From Methylobacterium sp. WSM2598 (GTDB taxonomy: Bacteria > Pseudomonadota > Alphaproteobacteria > Rhizobiales > Beijerinckiaceae), in the NCBI RefSeq assembly GCF_000379105.1, contig NZ_KB900609.1, forward strand, positions 4,574,544-4,638,543: a stretch of 64,000 nt of DNA, in the 5' to 3' direction. Made by a program: the position numbers and the translations under genes. Shown in pieces: positions 27,038 through 37,825 of the stretch (the first letter of the stretch is position 1; every line of letters starts with the position of its first letter). The notes below the pieces were generated by a model. It searched no databases, was not told where the DNA came from, and was given only the letters and a program-made list of their open reading frames with translations.

Positions 27038-28588
27038 CTAATGCAGTTTCACGCGAGGTTCGGTGCGGCGCGTCAGTCTACGAGCAACGGTGTCGAGCAT
27101 AACTCGCCACCAGCCGTGCAGGGCCGTCTGGTGCATCTTGTACAACGATCGATACATCAGGCGGGCGAAGTAGCCTTCAATGAACAATCCTCGACCTCTG
27201 ACGAAGCCCATCAGGTTCCCCACCGTGCTGTACTCGCCGAGCGATACAAGCGACCCGAAGTCCCGATAGCGGAACGGATCAAGCGGCCTTCCGGTGAGCC
27301 GACGGCGTATCTGCGCGACGACATGACTTGCTTGCTGATGCGCGGCTTGAGCACGAGGGGGAACCGGCTTGTTATCGCTCGGATTGATCAGGAAGGCGCA
27401 GTCTCCAATGGCAAAGATGTTTTGATCGCTCGTGGTCTGCAGGGTCGGCGTCACCACGAGTTGATTGTTTCGACTCGTCTCGAGGCCGTCGATATTCTTC
27501 AGGAAGTCCGGGGCCTTGACCCCGGCCGCCCAGACCACAAGTTCGGAGGGGATGAAGTCGCCATCCGCCAAGGCGACCCCGTCGGGTCGGACCTGAACGA
27601 CCCGCGCGCTCGTGCGCACGTCGATACCGAGGCCCTCCAAGAGCTGAGCCGCCCCCTTGGCGACCCGGGCCGGTACAGCGGGCAGAATACGCTCGGCCGC
27701 TTCGACGAGCGTGATCTTGAGATCTCTGTCGGGATCGATGCGGTCGAGACCGTAGGCCACAACGTGGCGGGTCGTGCGGTGCAGTTCTGCGGCGAGTTCC
27801 GTGCCCGTCGCTCCCGCTCCGATGATGGTGACGTGCAACTGCCCGGGCCGCACTGGCTCGGGCTGTGCATGAGCCCGGATGAAGCGGTTCACGAGCCTCT
27901 GGTGGAAGCGGACGGCCTGCTCCTGCGTATCGAGCGAGATCGCGAACTCATTGACGCCGGGCGTGCCGAAATCATTGCCGGTGCTGCCGACGGCAATCAC
28001 GAGAGTATCGTACGGAACAGCGCGCGCCGGCGTGACTTCCTGGCCCTCTGCATCGTAGCTGGCCGCCAGATAAATCTCACGGTCCGCCCGATTGAGGCCA
28101 GTCATCTCGCCGATACGGTAGCGAAAATGATGATCAGAAGCTTGCGCCAAATAGTCGACCGCGTCACGACCGACGTCCATTGTGCCAGCTGCCACCTCAT
28201 GCAGGTGAGGCTTCCAGATATGGGTCCGGTTGCGCTCGACGAGGGTAATCTGCGCCTGCTTGCCTCTTCCTAAGGTGTCGCCCAGCTTAGTGGCCAACTC
28301 GAGACCTGCCGCCCCTCCCCCTGCAATCACGATGTGATGGAGAGACGGGTCAGGAATCCAGATCCGGGCGGGCCTGCTTGTGCCGGTAGGCTCCCTGGCT
28401 GTGGACGAGGAGATTGGCAGGTCCGGAGTCGCCAAGCTCTGTTGGCTACCCTCAGCGCCACCGTTCCGATCCGCATCCAGGGGCCCTGCCACGGTCTCCC
28501 GGTTGGCGAGTGTGTCAGGGGTAACCTGTTCAGCGGGTCCGCCCATCGTAGTGGTCCCGAGTGATGGACCGCTCTCTGAAGGTGACAT
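27038..28588 (-). CDS. ndh: Type II NADH dehydrogenase with N-terminal extension
   Basis: 516 residues. The FAD site IVIAGGGAAGLELA begins near residue 86, the NADH site VTIIGAGATGTELAAELHR near 255, and the conserved IFAIGDCAF near 391. Such enzymes pass electrons from NADH to quinone without pumping protons. About 80 extra residues rich in Ser, Thr, Pro and Gly precede the flavin domain; no signal or membrane segment is visible in them. GGAGG seven bases before the ATG supports this start. Placed between phaA and dctA, it would re-oxidise NADH made by malic enzyme and PDH. Confidence 0.88.
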   Translation of the reverse strand: MSPSESGPSLGTTTMGGPAEQVTPDTLANRETVAGPLDADRNGGAEGSQQSLATPDLPISSSTAREPTGTSRPARIWIPDPSLHHIVIAGGGAAGLELATKLGDTLGRGKQAQITLVERNRTHIWKPHLHEVAAGTMDVGRDAVDYLAQASDHHFRYRIGEMTGLNRADREIYLAASYDAEGQEVTPARAVPYDTLVIAVGSTGNDFGTPGVNEFAISLDTQEQAVRFHQRLVNRFIRAHAQPEPVRPGQLHVTIIGAGATGTELAAELHRTTRHVVAYGLDRIDPDRDLKITLVEAAERILPAVPARVAKGAAQLLEGLGIDVRTSARVVQVRPDGVALADGDFIPSELVVWAAGVKAPDFLKNIDGLETSRNNQLVVTPTLQTTSDQNIFAIGDCAFLINPSDNKPVPPRAQAAHQQASHVVAQIRRRLTGRPLDPFRYRDFGSLVSLGEYSTVGNLMGFVRGRGLFIEGYFARLMYRSLYKMHQTALHGWWRVMLDTVARRLTRRTEPRVKLH

Positions 28589-28667
28589 CAGTCGACCTCC
28601 GCCCGTCCTGGGTTGCTAAGCGGCCGGGATGTGCCCGGCCACGATGGTCTCGGTGGACCTCGTCCAC

Positions 28668-30002
28668 TCAACCGGTTGTTACCGCCACCTCGACGTCGGA
28701 TGGGTCGACGTCTCGGCTCAGTGCCGCGGCGAGTTTGTTGCGGTCGAGCTCGCCCTCCCACCAAGCCACCACAACGGTGGCCACGCCATTGCCAGTGAAG
28801 TTCACCAGAGCGCGGCACTCGCTCATGAACTTGTCGATGCCGAGAAGGATGGCCATGCCCGGCACCAACGCCGGGTTGACGGTCGCCAGCGTCGCCGCGA
28901 GCGTGATGAAACCCGCGCCCGAGATGCCGCTGGCACCTTTCGAGGTCAGAAGAGCGACCAGCAGAATGGTTCCCTGTTGGCCCCAGGTGAGGTCGAAGCC
29001 CATCGCTTGCGCTATAAAGAGCGAGGCTAGGGTCATGTAGATGTTGGTGCCGTCGAGGTTGAACGAATAGCCTGTCGGAACCACAAGGCCGACAACCGAC
29101 TTCGAGCAACCGAGCCGTTCAAGCTTTTCCATGAGAGCAGGCAATGCACTCTCGGACGAACTTGTTCCCAGCACGAGTAGAAGTTCGTCCTTAAGATATC
29201 CGATAAATTTGAAGATGTTGAATCCTGCGAGCCGTGCAATGATGCCGAGCACCCCGAAGACGAATATAGCGGACGTGATGTAGAAGACGGCGATCAGACC
29301 GAACAGATTACCGAGCGCTTGGGGCCCGAACCGTCCGATTGTGTAGGCCATGGCGCCGAAAGCCCCGATCGGCGCAGCCTTCATCACGATCGCGATCACC
29401 CCGAAAATAGCGTGAGCAGCATCATCGATGAAGCTGCGAATCGTGGCGCCGCGCTCGCCGAGGATCAGCAGTGAGAAGCCGAACAGGATGGAAAACAGCA
29501 GAACCTGCAGGATGTCGCCCGCAGCAAAGGCCCCGACCACGCTGTCGGGGATGATGTGCAAGATGAAATCGACGGGCTTCTGCTCGCCGGCTTTCTTGGC
29601 GTAGACGGCGACGGCAGCGGCGTCAGCTGCTCCGCCGGAGAACCCGGCCCCCGGCTTGGCGACATTGCCGACGATCAAACCCACGATGAGGGCGAAGGTT
29701 GAAACAACTTCAAAGTAGATGAGTGCCTTAAGGCCGACACGCCCCACCTTCTTGGCATCCTGAATGTGGGAGATGCCTGAGACGATAGTACAGAAGATGA
29801 TCGGCGCAATGACCATTTTGATCAGTTTGATGAAGCCGTCACCCATTCCTTTGATCCAGTCGCTCTTGGCGTAGTCGGGCGAGAGCCATCCGAACAGGAT
29901 GCCAAGAACAATCGCGATCAGCACTTGGACATAGAGCAGTTTGTACCAGGGTTTTTGGCTCACTCTGGTCGGGGCGGTCGCACCCGCTGCAATGGTCGCC
30001 AT
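28668..30002 (-). CDS. dctA: C4-dicarboxylate transport protein
   Basis: 444-residue cation/dicarboxylate symporter of the inner membrane. SSSESALPALMEKLE (serine-rich re-entrant loop), PTGYSFNLDGTNIYM and LTSKGASGISGAGF are DctA/GltP core motifs; about eight helices plus two hairpins. It imports malate, succinate and fumarate. The start at MATIAAG follows GAGGAGGAG. It lies 28 bp after maeB on the same strand, so uptake and malate oxidation are encoded together. No sigma-54 promoter was found directly before it. Confidence 0.93.
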   Translation of the reverse strand: MATIAAGATAPTRVSQKPWYKLLYVQVLIAIVLGILFGWLSPDYAKSDWIKGMGDGFIKLIKMVIAPIIFCTIVSGISHIQDAKKVGRVGLKALIYFEVVSTFALIVGLIVGNVAKPGAGFSGGAADAAAVAVYAKKAGEQKPVDFILHIIPDSVVGAFAAGDILQVLLFSILFGFSLLILGERGATIRSFIDDAAHAIFGVIAIVMKAAPIGAFGAMAYTIGRFGPQALGNLFGLIAVFYITSAIFVFGVLGIIARLAGFNIFKFIGYLKDELLLVLGTSSSESALPALMEKLERLGCSKSVVGLVVPTGYSFNLDGTNIYMTLASLFIAQAMGFDLTWGQQGTILLVALLTSKGASGISGAGFITLAATLATVNPALVPGMAILLGIDKFMSECRALVNFTGNGVATVVVAWWEGELDRNKLAAALSRDVDPSDVEVAVTTG

Positions 30003-30030
30003 GAGCTCCTCCTCAATTCTTTTTGCCAAG

Positions 30031-32352
30031 CTATGCGGCAGCGACTGCTGTCACCGCGGTCATGTTCACGATACCGCGCACGGTGACTGTTGGCGTGAGA
30101 ATATGGACCGGCTTGGCGGCCCCCAGCAGGATCGGCCCGACCGAGATGCCCTGCCCAGCCACCACCTTGAGGGCGTTGAACGTGATGTTCGCGGCGTCCA
30201 GGTTCGGCATGATGAGCAGGTTCGCTTGTGCCGTCAGGCCCGCGTCCGGGAAGGTGCGCCTGAGGATCGGGAGGCTCAGGGCGGCGTCCGCGTGCATTTC
30301 GCCCTCAACCTCGAGGTCAGGCGCACGCTCGGCAATGAGCTCGAGCGCATCCCGCATTTTGCGGGCCGAGGGATCATCGGCGGTGCCGAAACTGGAGTGC
30401 GAGAGCAGCGCCGCGCGCGGCGTTTGCCCGAAGCGGCGCATCTCGGCGGCCGCGAGCACCGTCATCGCGGCGATTTCTTCTGCCGTCGGATCGAGATGGA
30501 TGTACGGATCGCAGATGAAGACCGTGTGCCGCGGCAGTTGGAGGAGGCCCATGGCAGCAAAGCCCTGAGCGCCCTCTCTCAAGCCGATGACGCGTTCCAC
30601 GACGCTCAGATGCGCAGCGTAAGACCCGGACAGCCCGCAGAGCAGACCATCAGCCTTACCCATCCTCACCAGCATCGCGCCTATGAGCGAGCCGTTGCGG
30701 CGCATCTCGGCAGCGGCGGTAGCGTGTGACAGGCCGCGCCGCCGACCTAGTTTATAGTAGGCTTCGGCGGCCTCAGCGACGAAACCTTCGTCGTCGATAC
30801 TGGCGACCTCGAGGTCCCGGCCGATCTGGACCCGCAAACCGAGGTCTTGCAGCTTGGCACTGATCGTCTCCGGGCGTCCGACCAGGATTGGTTTACCCAA
30901 TCGTTCGTCGACCACCACTTGCACGGCCCGCAGCACGCGGTCGTCCTCGCCCTCGGCGTAGACGATGCGCCGCGGATCGCCCTCCGCCGCTGCCGCGAAG
31001 ACGGGCTGCATGACCGTGCCAGACGTATAGACGAAGCTCTGGAGCGAGCGCCGGTAACGTTCGATGTCCGCGAAAGGCCGCGTGGCCACGCCGCTATCGA
31101 TCGCTGCCTGCGCCACCGCCGGGGCGACGCGCAGAATTAACCGGGGATCGAACGGCCGCGGGATCAGATAGTCGGGCCCGAAGCGTAGATCCTGTGTGCC
31201 ATAGGCTGCGCTGACCATGTCCGACTGCTCGGCTTGCGCCAGTTCCGCGATGGCACGCACGGCGGCCAGCTTCATCTCCTCGCTGATTGCGGTCGCACCG
31301 ACATCGAGCGCACCGCGGAAGATGAACGGGAAGCAGAGAACGTTATTGACTTGGTTCGGGTAATCGGATCGTCCGGTCGCGATGATGGCGTCGGACCTTA
31401 CCGCCTTGGCAGCTTCGGGCCGGATCTCCGGATCCGGATTGGCGAGCGCCAGGATGAGCGGACGGCTCGCCATCGTCTTGACCATGTCTGGCTTGAGTAC
31501 ACCAGCCATGGAGACGCCAAGAAAAATATCGGCCGCTTCGACCGCATCCGCGAGGGTGCGGGCCGAGGTCTCACGCGCGTAAGCCGCCTTTTGTTCGTCG
31601 AGCGACCCCAGCCGCTCGTTCGTCAGAACTCCCCGGCTGTCCGTGACCAGAATATTCTCTTTCCTTGCGCCCAGCCCGACCAGGAGATTGAGGCAGGCGA
31701 TCGCTGCCGCGCCCGCGCCGGAACAGACAACCTTCACATCCTCGATCCGTTTGCCGACCACCTTCAGGCCGTTGAGCACGGCCGCGGCAGCAACGATCGC
31801 GGTGCCATGTTGGTCGTCGTGGAAAACCGGGATCTTCATGCGCTCGCGCAGCCGAGTCTCGATCACGAAGCACTCAGGCGCCTTGATATCCTCGAGATTA
31901 ATACCGCCGAACGTTGGCTCCAGGCTGGCGATAATATCGACAAGCCTGTCGACGTCGGTTTCGTCGATCTCGATGTCGAAGACGTCAATGCCGGCGAATT
32001 TTTTGAAAAGGCAGCCCTTGCCTTCCATCACCGGCTTGCCGGCGAGCGCCCCGATGTTGCCGAGACCGAGCACCGCGGTGCCGTTGGAGATGACCGCCAC
32101 CAGGTTGCCGCGCGAGGTTAGGCTCGACGCCTCGGCTGGGTCGCGCTTGATCGCCATGCAGGCGGCCGCGACGCCGGGCGAGTAGGCCAACGCCAGGTCG
32201 CGCTGGGTGGTCATGTCTTTCGTGGGCAGGACCGAGATTTTTCCAGGTGTCGGGAATCGATGGTAATCCAGGGCGGCACGGGTCAGGACATCGTCGGTGC
32301 CTGCCTCGTCGTTAGCCTCGCCGGGCGTTCTGAGGTTCATCTCTTCGCTCAC
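30031..32352 (-). CDS. maeB: NADP-type malic enzyme fused to phosphotransacetylase-like domain
   Basis: 773 residues, the usual length of the large bifunctional malic enzymes. The N-terminal ~440 residues form the malic enzyme: YSPGVAAACMAI, the metal/substrate site EDIKAPECF, HDDQHGTAIVAAAA and the nucleotide-binding SGAGAAAIACLNLL. The C-terminal ~320 residues are a phosphotransacetylase-like domain, thought to be regulatory (acetyl-CoA sensing) in rhizobial enzymes. It decarboxylates malate to pyruvate. GTG start with GAGGAG six bases upstream. Both NAD- and NADP-dependent enzymes of this architecture exist (DME and TME of rhizobia); cofactor is not settled by sequence. Confidence 0.92.
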   Translation of the reverse strand: MSEEMNLRTPGEANDEAGTDDVLTRAALDYHRFPTPGKISVLPTKDMTTQRDLALAYSPGVAAACMAIKRDPAEASSLTSRGNLVAVISNGTAVLGLGNIGALAGKPVMEGKGCLFKKFAGIDVFDIEIDETDVDRLVDIIASLEPTFGGINLEDIKAPECFVIETRLRERMKIPVFHDDQHGTAIVAAAAVLNGLKVVGKRIEDVKVVCSGAGAAAIACLNLLVGLGARKENILVTDSRGVLTNERLGSLDEQKAAYARETSARTLADAVEAADIFLGVSMAGVLKPDMVKTMASRPLILALANPDPEIRPEAAKAVRSDAIIATGRSDYPNQVNNVLCFPFIFRGALDVGATAISEEMKLAAVRAIAELAQAEQSDMVSAAYGTQDLRFGPDYLIPRPFDPRLILRVAPAVAQAAIDSGVATRPFADIERYRRSLQSFVYTSGTVMQPVFAAAAEGDPRRIVYAEGEDDRVLRAVQVVVDERLGKPILVGRPETISAKLQDLGLRVQIGRDLEVASIDDEGFVAEAAEAYYKLGRRRGLSHATAAAEMRRNGSLIGAMLVRMGKADGLLCGLSGSYAAHLSVVERVIGLREGAQGFAAMGLLQLPRHTVFICDPYIHLDPTAEEIAAMTVLAAAEMRRFGQTPRAALLSHSSFGTADDPSARKMRDALELIAERAPDLEVEGEMHADAALSLPILRRTFPDAGLTAQANLLIMPNLDAANITFNALKVVAGQGISVGPILLGAAKPVHILTPTVTVRGIVNMTAVTAVAAA

Positions 32353-32498
32353 TGGCGTCTCCTCGCGACTGGGCGCTTTTGCGCCTGTTCTGTCTAGCTC
32401 CAGGCGATCGGGTTGCGGGCGGCTGGAGCTCTACTGGAAATCTGTCTAGATCGACGGTCACACGATATCTGCAGATTGGTCTATCTAGTTTTCCGCAG

Positions 32499-34208
32499 TC
32501 AATTAATGCGTCGGTACGGTCGATAGAGTGGCGCCCACATTTTGTTTCGGATTTTCTGATACATATCGCCAGCGTCCATCGCTTCGGTCAGGCCGTCATT
32601 CCGCGCCTGCAGGGCGACTGCTTGTGCTACCCGCAGCGACACGTCCCGCAAGTCCGAGACATTTGGCAGTAAATTGGCGTTAGGATTGAGTCGCGCTGGC
32701 GAGATGTCCGCCAGAGCACGTGCGGCGGCCATCAGCATGGCGTCCGAGACTCGCCGCGCCCGGACGGCGATGGCGCCGAGTCCGATGCCAGGGAAGACAT
32801 AGGAGTTGTTGGTCTGATCCACCCGGACGTACATTCCGTTTTTAAGAAGCGCTGGGAACGGGCTGCCCGTGCCGATCACCGCTCGGCCCTCAGTCCAGGC
32901 CATGAGGTCGGCGGGCGTCGCCTCGGCCCGCGATGTCGGATTGGACAACGGGAAGATAACCGGCCGTTTCACTGACGCCGCCATGGCTCGCACCACGTTC
33001 TCGGGGAAGGCCCCTGGCTGGCCCGACACGCCGATCAGCACAGTGGGCTTGGCGTTGTGTACCACGTCGCTAAGCCCGATCCGGCTCTCGTTCTCCAGGA
33101 CCCAATCCGCCACCGCGTCGCGAGGTTGTATGAAGCGCTCCTGGAACGGCAGGAGGTCCGGCATGCCCTCGACCAAGAGACCGTCGCGGTCGATCAGGTA
33201 GAAGCGCCGGCGCGCCTCCACCTCTGTGAGGCCGTCCTCGATCATAGCGCGTAAAAGCAGCGAACTGATGCCGGTCCCAGCCCCGCCCGCGCCTACGACG
33301 GCGACCCGCTGCTCCCGCATTGGCAGGCCCGTGACGTTCACGGCCGCCAGCAGAGCGCCGGCGGCAACAACCGCCGTGCCCTGGATATCATCATTGAAAG
33401 TGCAGAGCCGGTCGCGGTAGCGCTCCAACAGCCGGGTCGCGTTGTCGCGTGCAAAGTCCTCCCACTGCAGCAGGACGTGTGGCCAGCGCTCCGTCACCGC
33501 TGAGACGAATGCTTCGATGAAGTCGTCGTACGGCTGGCCGCGCAGGCGCTCGTGACGCCAGCCGATGTAGAGCGGATCGGACAGGCGCTCAGGGTTGTTG
33601 GTGCCAACGTCGAGGAAGATTGGCAGTGTGGTTGCAGGGTGGAGGCCGCCGCAACCAGTGTAGAGCGACAGCTTCCCGATCGAGATCCCCATGCCACCCG
33701 CGCCTTGGTCACCGAGACCGAGGATGCGCTCTCCGTCCGTGACCACGATCGCCTCAACACTGTCGAACCGCGGATGAGCTAGGATGCGGGCGATACGCTG
33801 CTGGTGGGGGATGCTCAGGAACAGGCCTCGCGGCTTGCGGAACGCCTGGCTGAAGTGCTGGCAGCCGAGGCCGACTGTGGGCGTATAAACGATGGGCAAC
33901 AGCTCTTCGAAGTGGCGCACCAGGAGAGCGTAGAACAGCACCTCGTTGGTGTCCTGCAAACCGCGCAGGAAGACGTAGCGCTCGAAGTCGTTCGGCAGCT
34001 GACGCATTGCCTGATAGCGTCGCGCAACCTGCTCGCCGAGGGTCGCAACCGTCGGCGGGAGAAGCCCGTGCAGCTCGAAAAGATCGCGTTCCTCCTCCGT
34101 AAAGGCGGTACCCTTGTTTAGCAGTGGATCGTTGAGGAGACTGTAGCCGCTGCTAGCGGTCTCGACATAAGAGCCAACTGAGGGTCCTAGATCATGCTCC
34201 GCACTCAC
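32499..34208 (-). CDS. maeA: NAD-dependent malic enzyme, MaeA/SfcA type
   Basis: 569 residues. YTPTVGLGCQHFS, VTDGERILGLGDQGAGGMGI, the metal site CTFNDDIQGTAVVAAGALLA and the NAD motif AVVGAGGAGTGISS are all intact. It oxidatively decarboxylates malate to pyruvate. This is the eukaryote/E. coli SfcA lineage, distinct from MaeB next door, so two unrelated malic enzyme types are placed side by side. I start at GTG 34208, which has AGGAGA at seven bases; the frame can start at a TTG eight codons earlier. It heads the maeA-maeB-dctA set. Confidence 0.92.
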   Translation of the reverse strand: MSAEHDLGPSVGSYVETASSGYSLLNDPLLNKGTAFTEEERDLFELHGLLPPTVATLGEQVARRYQAMRQLPNDFERYVFLRGLQDTNEVLFYALLVRHFEELLPIVYTPTVGLGCQHFSQAFRKPRGLFLSIPHQQRIARILAHPRFDSVEAIVVTDGERILGLGDQGAGGMGISIGKLSLYTGCGGLHPATTLPIFLDVGTNNPERLSDPLYIGWRHERLRGQPYDDFIEAFVSAVTERWPHVLLQWEDFARDNATRLLERYRDRLCTFNDDIQGTAVVAAGALLAAVNVTGLPMREQRVAVVGAGGAGTGISSLLLRAMIEDGLTEVEARRRFYLIDRDGLLVEGMPDLLPFQERFIQPRDAVADWVLENESRIGLSDVVHNAKPTVLIGVSGQPGAFPENVVRAMAASVKRPVIFPLSNPTSRAEATPADLMAWTEGRAVIGTGSPFPALLKNGMYVRVDQTNNSYVFPGIGLGAIAVRARRVSDAMLMAAARALADISPARLNPNANLLPNVSDLRDVSLRVAQAVALQARNDGLTEAMDAGDMYQKIRNKMWAPLYRPYRRIN

Positions 34209-34447
34209 TAAAATCTCTCCTTCTTTTTCCAAGGAGCGGGCCGAAGTTTATCTGGACAGGGCTTTATTCCGGCTGCCTCTTAGCTTGACTTTGGCCATCT
34301 CCCACGCCGTAGCCGGAGGTGTCACCCTACACGCTTCATTACGGTAACCTGCCATGCAGCGCCGGGCCTTTATTCGAGAACCGGCCGCCTGCACGGCCGC
34401 TCCCGTTCCGCGCCGAGATGCCAGTCGGAAATCAGCCAAAGTCGAGC
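34209..34447 (-). other. Gap between lpd and maeA
   Basis: 240 bp upstream of maeA. It contains a weak GG-N10-GC match, TGGCCAAAGTCAAGCT on the minus strand, which lacks the TTGC half and is not convincing as a sigma-54 promoter. Confidence 0.3.
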
Positions 34448-36247
<1,800 letters not shown>

Positions 36248-36260
36248 GCGCCGCGTCTCC

Positions 36261-37556
36261 TCAGATCGCGAGCCGCCGCACGTCTTCCAGGACGTGGGCG
36301 AGGTGGCGGGTGAAGCGGGCCGCGAGCGCCCCGTCGATGACGCGGTGGTCGTAGGAGACCGAGAGCGGCAGCATCAGGCGCGGCTTGAACTCCGACCCGT
36401 CCCAGACCGGCGCCATCCTGGAGCGCACGACGCCGAGGATCGCCACCTCGGGCGCGTTGACGAGCGGCGTGAAGGCGGTGCCGCCGATGCCGCCGAGCGA
36501 CGAGATCGTGAAGCTCGCCCCCTGCATGTCGCCGCTGCCGAGCTTGCCGTCGCGGGCCTTCTTCGACAGGGCGCCGAGTTCCTGGCTGATCTCCTGGATG
36601 CCCTTGCGGTCGGCATCCTTGACGACGGGCACCACGAGCCCGTCCGGCGTGTCGACCGCCACCCCGACGTTGTAGTAGCGCTTGAGGATCAGCGCCTCCT
36701 TGTCGGGCGACAGCGAGGCGTTGAACTCGGGGTGCTGGCGCAGGGCCGAGACCGAGGCCTTGATCAGGAAGGCCAGCAGCGTGACGCGGTAGCCCTTGTC
36801 CTTGGCGGCCTTGTCGAGGTCCTTGCGGTAGGCTTCGGTCTCGGTGATGTCGGCCTCGTCCTGGTGGGTGACGAGGGGCACGTTGAGCCAGGCCCGGTGC
36901 AGGTGCGGCCCCGAGATCTTCTTGATCCGGGCGAGCGGCTTGGTCTCGGTGGGGCCGAACTTCGAGAAGTCGACGGCCGGGATCTCCGGGATGCCCATGC
37001 CGCCCGAGGCCATCACGGCGCCGCCCGCGGCGGGCGCCGCCGCGCCGGTGAGGTGGCCCTTCACGTCCTCCTTGGTGATGCGGCCCTTCTCGCCGGTGCC
37101 CTTGATGGTGTTGAGGTCGACCCCGAGTTCGCGCGCGAGGCGGCGTACGGCGGGGCTGGCATGGACCTGCGAGAAGTCCGGGATCGCCGAGGCCGCCCGC
37201 GGGGCGCGGGCGGAGGCGGGCGCGAGGGCCGGCTCCTGCTTGGGCATCAGTGCGGCCGTATCGGCCGCCGGCGCGGCGCCGTTGCCCTTCGGCTCACTGC
37301 GCGGCGCAGCCGAGGCCTCATCTCCGCCCCTGAGCAGCAGGATCGGGTGCCCCTCCGAGACCTTGTCGCCGATCTTGATCAAGAGCTTCTCGACGACGCC
37401 GGCGGAGGGCGCGGGCACCTCCATCGTCGCCTTGTCGGACTCGAGCGAGATCAGCGGGTCGTCAGGTCCGATCGTGTCGCCCTCCTTCACGTGCACCTCG
37501 ATGATCGGCACGTCCTTGAAATCCCCGATGTCCGGGATCTTGACCTCAGTCGCCAC
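36261..37556 (-). CDS. aceF: Pyruvate dehydrogenase E2, dihydrolipoamide acetyltransferase
   Basis: 431 residues with one lipoyl domain (1-80, Lys in ESDKATMEVPAP), a flexible Ala/Pro linker, a peripheral-subunit-binding domain (HASPAVRRLARELGVDLNTI, about 131-150) and the catalytic core ending SYDHRVIDGALAARF with His and Asp of the active site. It transfers acetyl groups to CoA and forms the complex core. GTG start with GGGAG upstream. E. coli AceF has three lipoyl domains; here a second one is carried by E3 instead. Confidence 0.95.
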   Translation of the reverse strand: MATEVKIPDIGDFKDVPIIEVHVKEGDTIGPDDPLISLESDKATMEVPAPSAGVVEKLLIKIGDKVSEGHPILLLRGGDEASAAPRSEPKGNGAAPAADTAALMPKQEPALAPASARAPRAASAIPDFSQVHASPAVRRLARELGVDLNTIKGTGEKGRITKEDVKGHLTGAAAPAAGGAVMASGGMGIPEIPAVDFSKFGPTETKPLARIKKISGPHLHRAWLNVPLVTHQDEADITETEAYRKDLDKAAKDKGYRVTLLAFLIKASVSALRQHPEFNASLSPDKEALILKRYYNVGVAVDTPDGLVVPVVKDADRKGIQEISQELGALSKKARDGKLGSGDMQGASFTISSLGGIGGTAFTPLVNAPEVAILGVVRSRMAPVWDGSEFKPRLMLPLSVSYDHRVIDGALAARFTRHLAHVLEDVRRLAI

Positions 37557-37610
37557 GGCGTTTCTCCCGTTCCGTCATGTCGCTTGGCTAGAAGTTGGAT
37601 TTGAAGGTGA

Positions 37611-37640
37611 GGGTGGGATCCCTCTCCCGGGCGGGAGAGG
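37611..37640. repeat. Palindrome in the aceE-aceF gap
   Basis: CCTCTCCCG-GG-CGGGAGAGG within the 269-bp gap between aceE and aceF. This looks like a copy of a short dispersed GC-rich palindrome common between genes of related bacteria; it could also tune expression of aceF relative to aceE. The rest of the gap shows nothing I recognise. Confidence 0.4.
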
Positions 37641-37825
37641 GGCAGGGCATCGTCGATCCCGCGCGAGGAACCAGCCGGTCGGCACCAACCCGAGAGTTCG
37701 GCAGGAACCCGGAACCGCCCCGCTGCCGGGATGGCGCCAAGCGCCACATCCTGACCGGCACGGGGCGCTCCACCCCGGAGCCTCGCCCCGCCCCCTCCCA
37801 CACCGGAGAGGCTTCCCGCCGGGTC

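Noticed and set aside
34287..34302. TGGCCAAAGTCAAGCT (minus strand) before maeA as a sigma-54 site
   Set aside because: Spacing is right but the TTGC half and the CAC of the -24 half are missing; too weak by eye.
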